Of a stretch of DNA of 64,000 nt, positions 61,723 through 64,000 are shown in pieces. The position numbers and the translations under genes are program-made. How positions within the stretch are numbered: position 1 is the first letter of the stretch; the number at the start of each line of letters is the position of its first letter. Source of the stretch: Clostridium sp. AF15-31. Lineage in GTDB: Bacteria; Bacillota; Clostridia; Lachnospirales; Lachnospiraceae. Below the pieces are notes generated by a model, which was given only the letters and a program-made list of their open reading frames with translations, made no database searches and was not told where the DNA came from. The DNA lies in the NCBI RefSeq assembly GCF_003461625.1, contig NZ_QTXL01000001.1:310001-374000 (forward strand). The letters are read 5' to 3'.

Positions 61723-62562
61723 ATGGCGGGTATATTATATCTGGTCGCTACACCGATCGGGAATCTCGAGGATATGACATTCCGGGCGGTGCGTACACTG
61801 TCCGAGGTGGATCTGATCGCAGCAGAGGATACGAGAAACAGTATCAAGCTGTTAAACCATTTTGAGATTAAAACGCCAATGACCAGTTACCATGAATTTA
61901 ATAAATATGATAAGGCGAAGGTTCTGGTGGACAAGCTTCTTGCAGGAACAAATATTGCTGTTATAACCGATGCAGGAACGCCGGGTATCTCGGATCCGGG
62001 CGAGGAGCTGGTACGGCAGGCACTTGCAGCAGGAGTAACCGTAACAGCTGTACCGGGGGCATGCGCCTGTATCACGGCGCTGATCTCATCGGGATTGCCG
62101 ACCAGACGGTTTACATTTGAAGCATTTCTGCCACAGGACAAGAAAGAAAAGGCAGAGGTTCTTGCAGGATTAAAGGATGAGACCAGAACGATGGTGATCT
62201 ATGAAGCACCACACCGGCTGCAGAAGACACTTGCGGAATTATTTAATACACTTGGCGACCGCAGGATCACACTTTGCCGGGAACTTACGAAGCGGCATGA
62301 AACAATCGAACAGTTTCTGTTGTCGGAAGCGATCGCCTATTATGCAGAGCATGAGCCGAGAGGTGAATATGTGATGGTGATCGAGGGCATGGATGTGGCT
62401 GCGGCAAAAGCAGAAAAGCAGCAGGAATTTCTTTCGATGACGATAGAAGAACATGTTGCCATGTATGAGAAACAGGGCATGACGAAGAAGGATGCGATCA
62501 AACAGGCGGCAGCAGACCGTGGCGTTCCAAAGCGTGAAGTATATAATGTGGTAATGCGATAG
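61723..62562 (+). CDS. rsmI: 16S rRNA (cytidine-1402-2'-O)-methyltransferase
   Basis: 279 residues. Tetrapyrrole-methylase-like fold with the family opening LYLVATPIGNLEDMTFRAVR, AAEDTRNS, ITDAGTPGISDPGE, the VPGACACITAL loop and YEAPHRL. It 2'-O-methylates C1402 at the ribosomal P site. The start is ATG 61723 with CAGGAGA upstream, 24 bp after the trmN6-like gene, the same order as yabB-yabC in Bacillus. Confidence 0.95.
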   Translation: MAGILYLVATPIGNLEDMTFRAVRTLSEVDLIAAEDTRNSIKLLNHFEIKTPMTSYHEFNKYDKAKVLVDKLLAGTNIAVITDAGTPGISDPGEELVRQALAAGVTVTAVPGACACITALISSGLPTRRFTFEAFLPQDKKEKAEVLAGLKDETRTMVIYEAPHRLQKTLAELFNTLGDRRITLCRELTKRHETIEQFLLSEAIAYYAEHEPRGEYVMVIEGMDVAAAKAEKQQEFLSMTIEEHVAMYEKQGMTKKDAIKQAAADRGVPKREVYNVVMR

Positions 62563-62665
62563 AAATAAATAGTTGTAAAGTTCATGCCGGAATGAATCAT
62601 GTGAGATAAAAATGGTGATTTGCAGGCAATTATAAACAGATGAAAGGTGAAAGGGGTATAAGCAT

Positions 62666-63418
62666 ATGACGTGGTTGGAGATATCAGGAACAGTTGGCAG
62701 GGTGGCAGCCTGCCTTGGATTTTTTATTGCAGGTATGGTGATCTTCTATCTGCTGACAAAGGTGATCTACCGGATACCGGAGAAACAGCAGTTAGAGCGG
62801 CTGCATGAACCGGGAAAGTTCAGAAATGCAGGGATCATTATATTTGGTGGTCTGGCAGCAGTTTTATTTACCGGATTTTTCGGAATGGGGTTACAGGGGA
62901 TTATTTATTTCCTGTTTCTGGCGGTTCTTACGGTAGTGACCTTTATAGATATGGATACCATGGAGATCCCGTTTATACTGAATATCATTATTTTTGTGAT
63001 GGGTGTGGTATCTCTGATCCTTCAGTTCGTGTCCGATGCAGCTCCGGGGTCTGAGTTCCTTGCAATGGATGGGGTTACGATCGTATCCAGACTGATTGGT
63101 ATGATCTGTATCAGTCTTCCGTTATATCTGATCGTTCTTATTATTCCGGAAGGCTTTGGCGGCGGAGATATCAAGCTGATGTTTGCTGCCGGCTTCTTGC
63201 TTGGCTGGAAAGCAACAGTAGTTGGTTTCTTTATCGGACTGATCCTTGGCGGAATCTATGGCGTGATCTGTCTGGTTCGCAGAAGCCATGGCAAAAACGA
63301 CCATTTTGCATTTGGCCCTTTCTTAAGCGTAGGTCTGGCTATTACATTATTCTGTGGAAATGATCTCATGAACCGGTATATTGATTTCTTGAAAGCAGCA
63401 ATGAACCCGGAGATGTAA
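62666..63418 (+). CDS. Prepilin peptidase-like A24 membrane protease lacking the N-methylase domain
   Basis: A 250-residue polytopic protein. It keeps the two catalytic aspartates of type IV prepilin peptidases: the FIDMDTMEIP block (Asp95/Asp97) and GGGDIKLM (Asp168). HFAFGPFLSVG follows. The N-terminal CX2C-type methyltransferase domain of PilD is absent; residues 15-30 form a TM. Such short forms process prepilin-like or Tad pseudopilins. No pilin genes are in the window. The start is ATG 62666 with AAAGGGG upstream. Confidence 0.85.
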   Translation: MTWLEISGTVGRVAACLGFFIAGMVIFYLLTKVIYRIPEKQQLERLHEPGKFRNAGIIIFGGLAAVLFTGFFGMGLQGIIYFLFLAVLTVVTFIDMDTMEIPFILNIIIFVMGVVSLILQFVSDAAPGSEFLAMDGVTIVSRLIGMICISLPLYLIVLIIPEGFGGGDIKLMFAAGFLLGWKATVVGFFIGLILGGIYGVICLVRRSHGKNDHFAFGPFLSVGLAITLFCGNDLMNRYIDFLKAAMNPEM

Positions 63419-63460
63419 AGAGATAAATCCCGAGCTGATATTATTTATAGAAAAAACTGC

Positions 63461-63489
63461 TTGTGTATTCGGATGAGATTGAGTATACT
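63461..63489 (+). promoter_or_regulatory. Promoter of the acyl-CoA synthetase gene
   Basis: TTGTGT (63461-63466), a 17-bp spacer and TATACT (63484-63489). Confidence 0.6.
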
Positions 63490-63503
63490 AAAGGGTATGG
63501 ATG

Positions 63504-63517
63504 TTTAACGCGTTAAA
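63504..63517. promoter_or_regulatory. Perfect 14-bp palindrome, operator-like
   Basis: TTTAACGCGTTAAA lies about +8 to +21 from the predicted start site, ideally placed for a repressor of the downstream acyl-CoA synthetase gene. Confidence 0.5.
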
Positions 63518-63559
63518 GCGTTTGAGCGAAAAAGTTGTAATATACGGAGGAATATAGGT

Positions 63560-64000
63560 ATGCCAATTATAGATTATCTGGAAAGAAATGCCAGAGAATT
63601 TGGGGATGATGTAGCGCTGGTTGAGATTAATCCGGATGTCACAGAGACGAGAAGAGTGACATGGAGAGAATATGAGCTGATCGAGGCGAATCCAACCTGT
63701 CAGTATAGACGGGAGATCACATGGAATGTATTTAACGAGAAAGCCAATCGTTTTGCAAATCTTCTGGTTTCCAGAGGAATCCAGAAAGGAGATAAGATCG
63801 GTATCCTGATGATGAACTGTCTGGAATGGCTTCCGATCTATTTTGGAGCATTAAAGACAGGAGCTTTGGCAGTGCCGCTTAATTTCCGTTATGATGCAGA
63901 GGAGATCAAATACTGCGTAGAGCTTGCGGATGTGGATGTACTTGTATTTGGACCTGAATTTATCGGGCGAGTTGAGACAGTTGTAGATGAGATCGCAGAG
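63560..64000 (+). CDS. AMP-binding acyl-CoA synthetase, N-terminal part (runs off the window)
   Basis: The frame is open from ATG 63560 to the right edge (147 codons, no stop). ATG has GGAGG about 11 nt upstream. The opening PIIDYLERNAREFGDDVALV, the TWNVFNEKANRFANLLVSRG block and the NCLEWLPIYFGALKTGALAV, PLNFRY stretch are the N-terminal signature of AMP-binding (ANL) acyl-CoA synthetases/ligases. The ATP-binding P-loop lies beyond the window. An unusual short insert (VTWREYELIEANPTCQYRRE) precedes the second core strand. The substrate acid is unknown. A promoter and a 14-bp palindrome lie just upstream. Confidence 0.85.
   Translation, partial: MPIIDYLERNAREFGDDVALVEINPDVTETRRVTWREYELIEANPTCQYRREITWNVFNEKANRFANLLVSRGIQKGDKIGILMMNCLEWLPIYFGALKTGALAVPLNFRYDAEEIKYCVELADVDVLVFGPEFIGRVETVVDEIAE

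Overview
The window looks like a chromosomal segment of a Gram-positive, low-to-mid GC anaerobe of the Clostridia, most likely Lachnospiraceae (Coprococcus/Roseburia-like). The support is gene content and order: recJ-apt-rel-MBL-hemZ-HD-hisS-aspS, uvrB-uvrA, and a yaaO-tmk-holB-ricT-trmN6-rsmI block. Strong AGGAGG-type ribosome binding sites, an FprA flavodiiron protein and small DUF4358-type lipoproteins also fit. The genus is an inference from general resemblance; no search was run.

Layout. 1-1.3 kb: the end of an SGNH hydrolase gene, a DUF4358-like lipoprotein and a divergent XRE regulator with two probable operators. 1.4-12.4 kb: one long plus-strand housekeeping operon for DNA repair, purine salvage, (p)ppGpp metabolism, haem-type radical SAM chemistry and two aminoacyl-tRNA synthetases. 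It ends in an unusually long terminator. 12.5-16.2 kb: a duplicated-domain lipoprotein, a UBA/membrane protein and an OmpR-type two-component system. 16.2-16.5 kb is a long inverted repeat that encodes a small hydrophobic peptide. 16.5-25.5 kb: minus-strand genes, namely a MATE / YunG-DHFR fusion / histidine phosphatase operon, a decayed XRE-like gene, rlmD, yhaM, upp, a transglutaminase-like protein and an RlmI-type methyltransferase. 25.7-31.4 kb: uvrB and uvrA, separated by a MITE-like palindrome, then a Cys-rich protein. 31.4-35 kb: a MATE exporter behind a riboswitch-like leader (guanidine-IV/mepA is the best guess), a YeiH transporter and class II aldolase. 35.3-43.2 kb: two ABC exporter systems of MacB/FtsX type, FprA and an orphan trpF. 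43.2-44.4 kb: a gene-poor stretch with a LytTR-like remnant, a second palindromic element, tRNA-Pro(CGG) and a leader made of three 159-bp direct repeats. 44.4-50.5 kb: a MalT-like LuxR regulator, a small HTH protein, a MetH/MetF fusion and a third MATE exporter. 50.8-64 kb: an L,D-transpeptidase, hflX, a large anchored surface protein, aroD, the yaaO-to-rsmI block, a prepilin-peptidase-like protein and the start of an acyl-CoA synthetase gene.

Most coding regions are ordinary core genes. The unusual material is in the intergenic DNA. The best candidates for something undescribed are: (i) the ~510-nt leader with three near-identical 159-bp structured repeats in front of the MalT-like regulator (43.9-44.4 kb); (ii) the 275-bp inverted repeat with a small hydrophobic ORF after the histidine kinase (16.2-16.5 kb); (iii) a four-fold ~20-bp-phased GAAAATGA array (50.6 kb); and (iv) a palindromic element family with copies at 27.7 and 43.5 kb.
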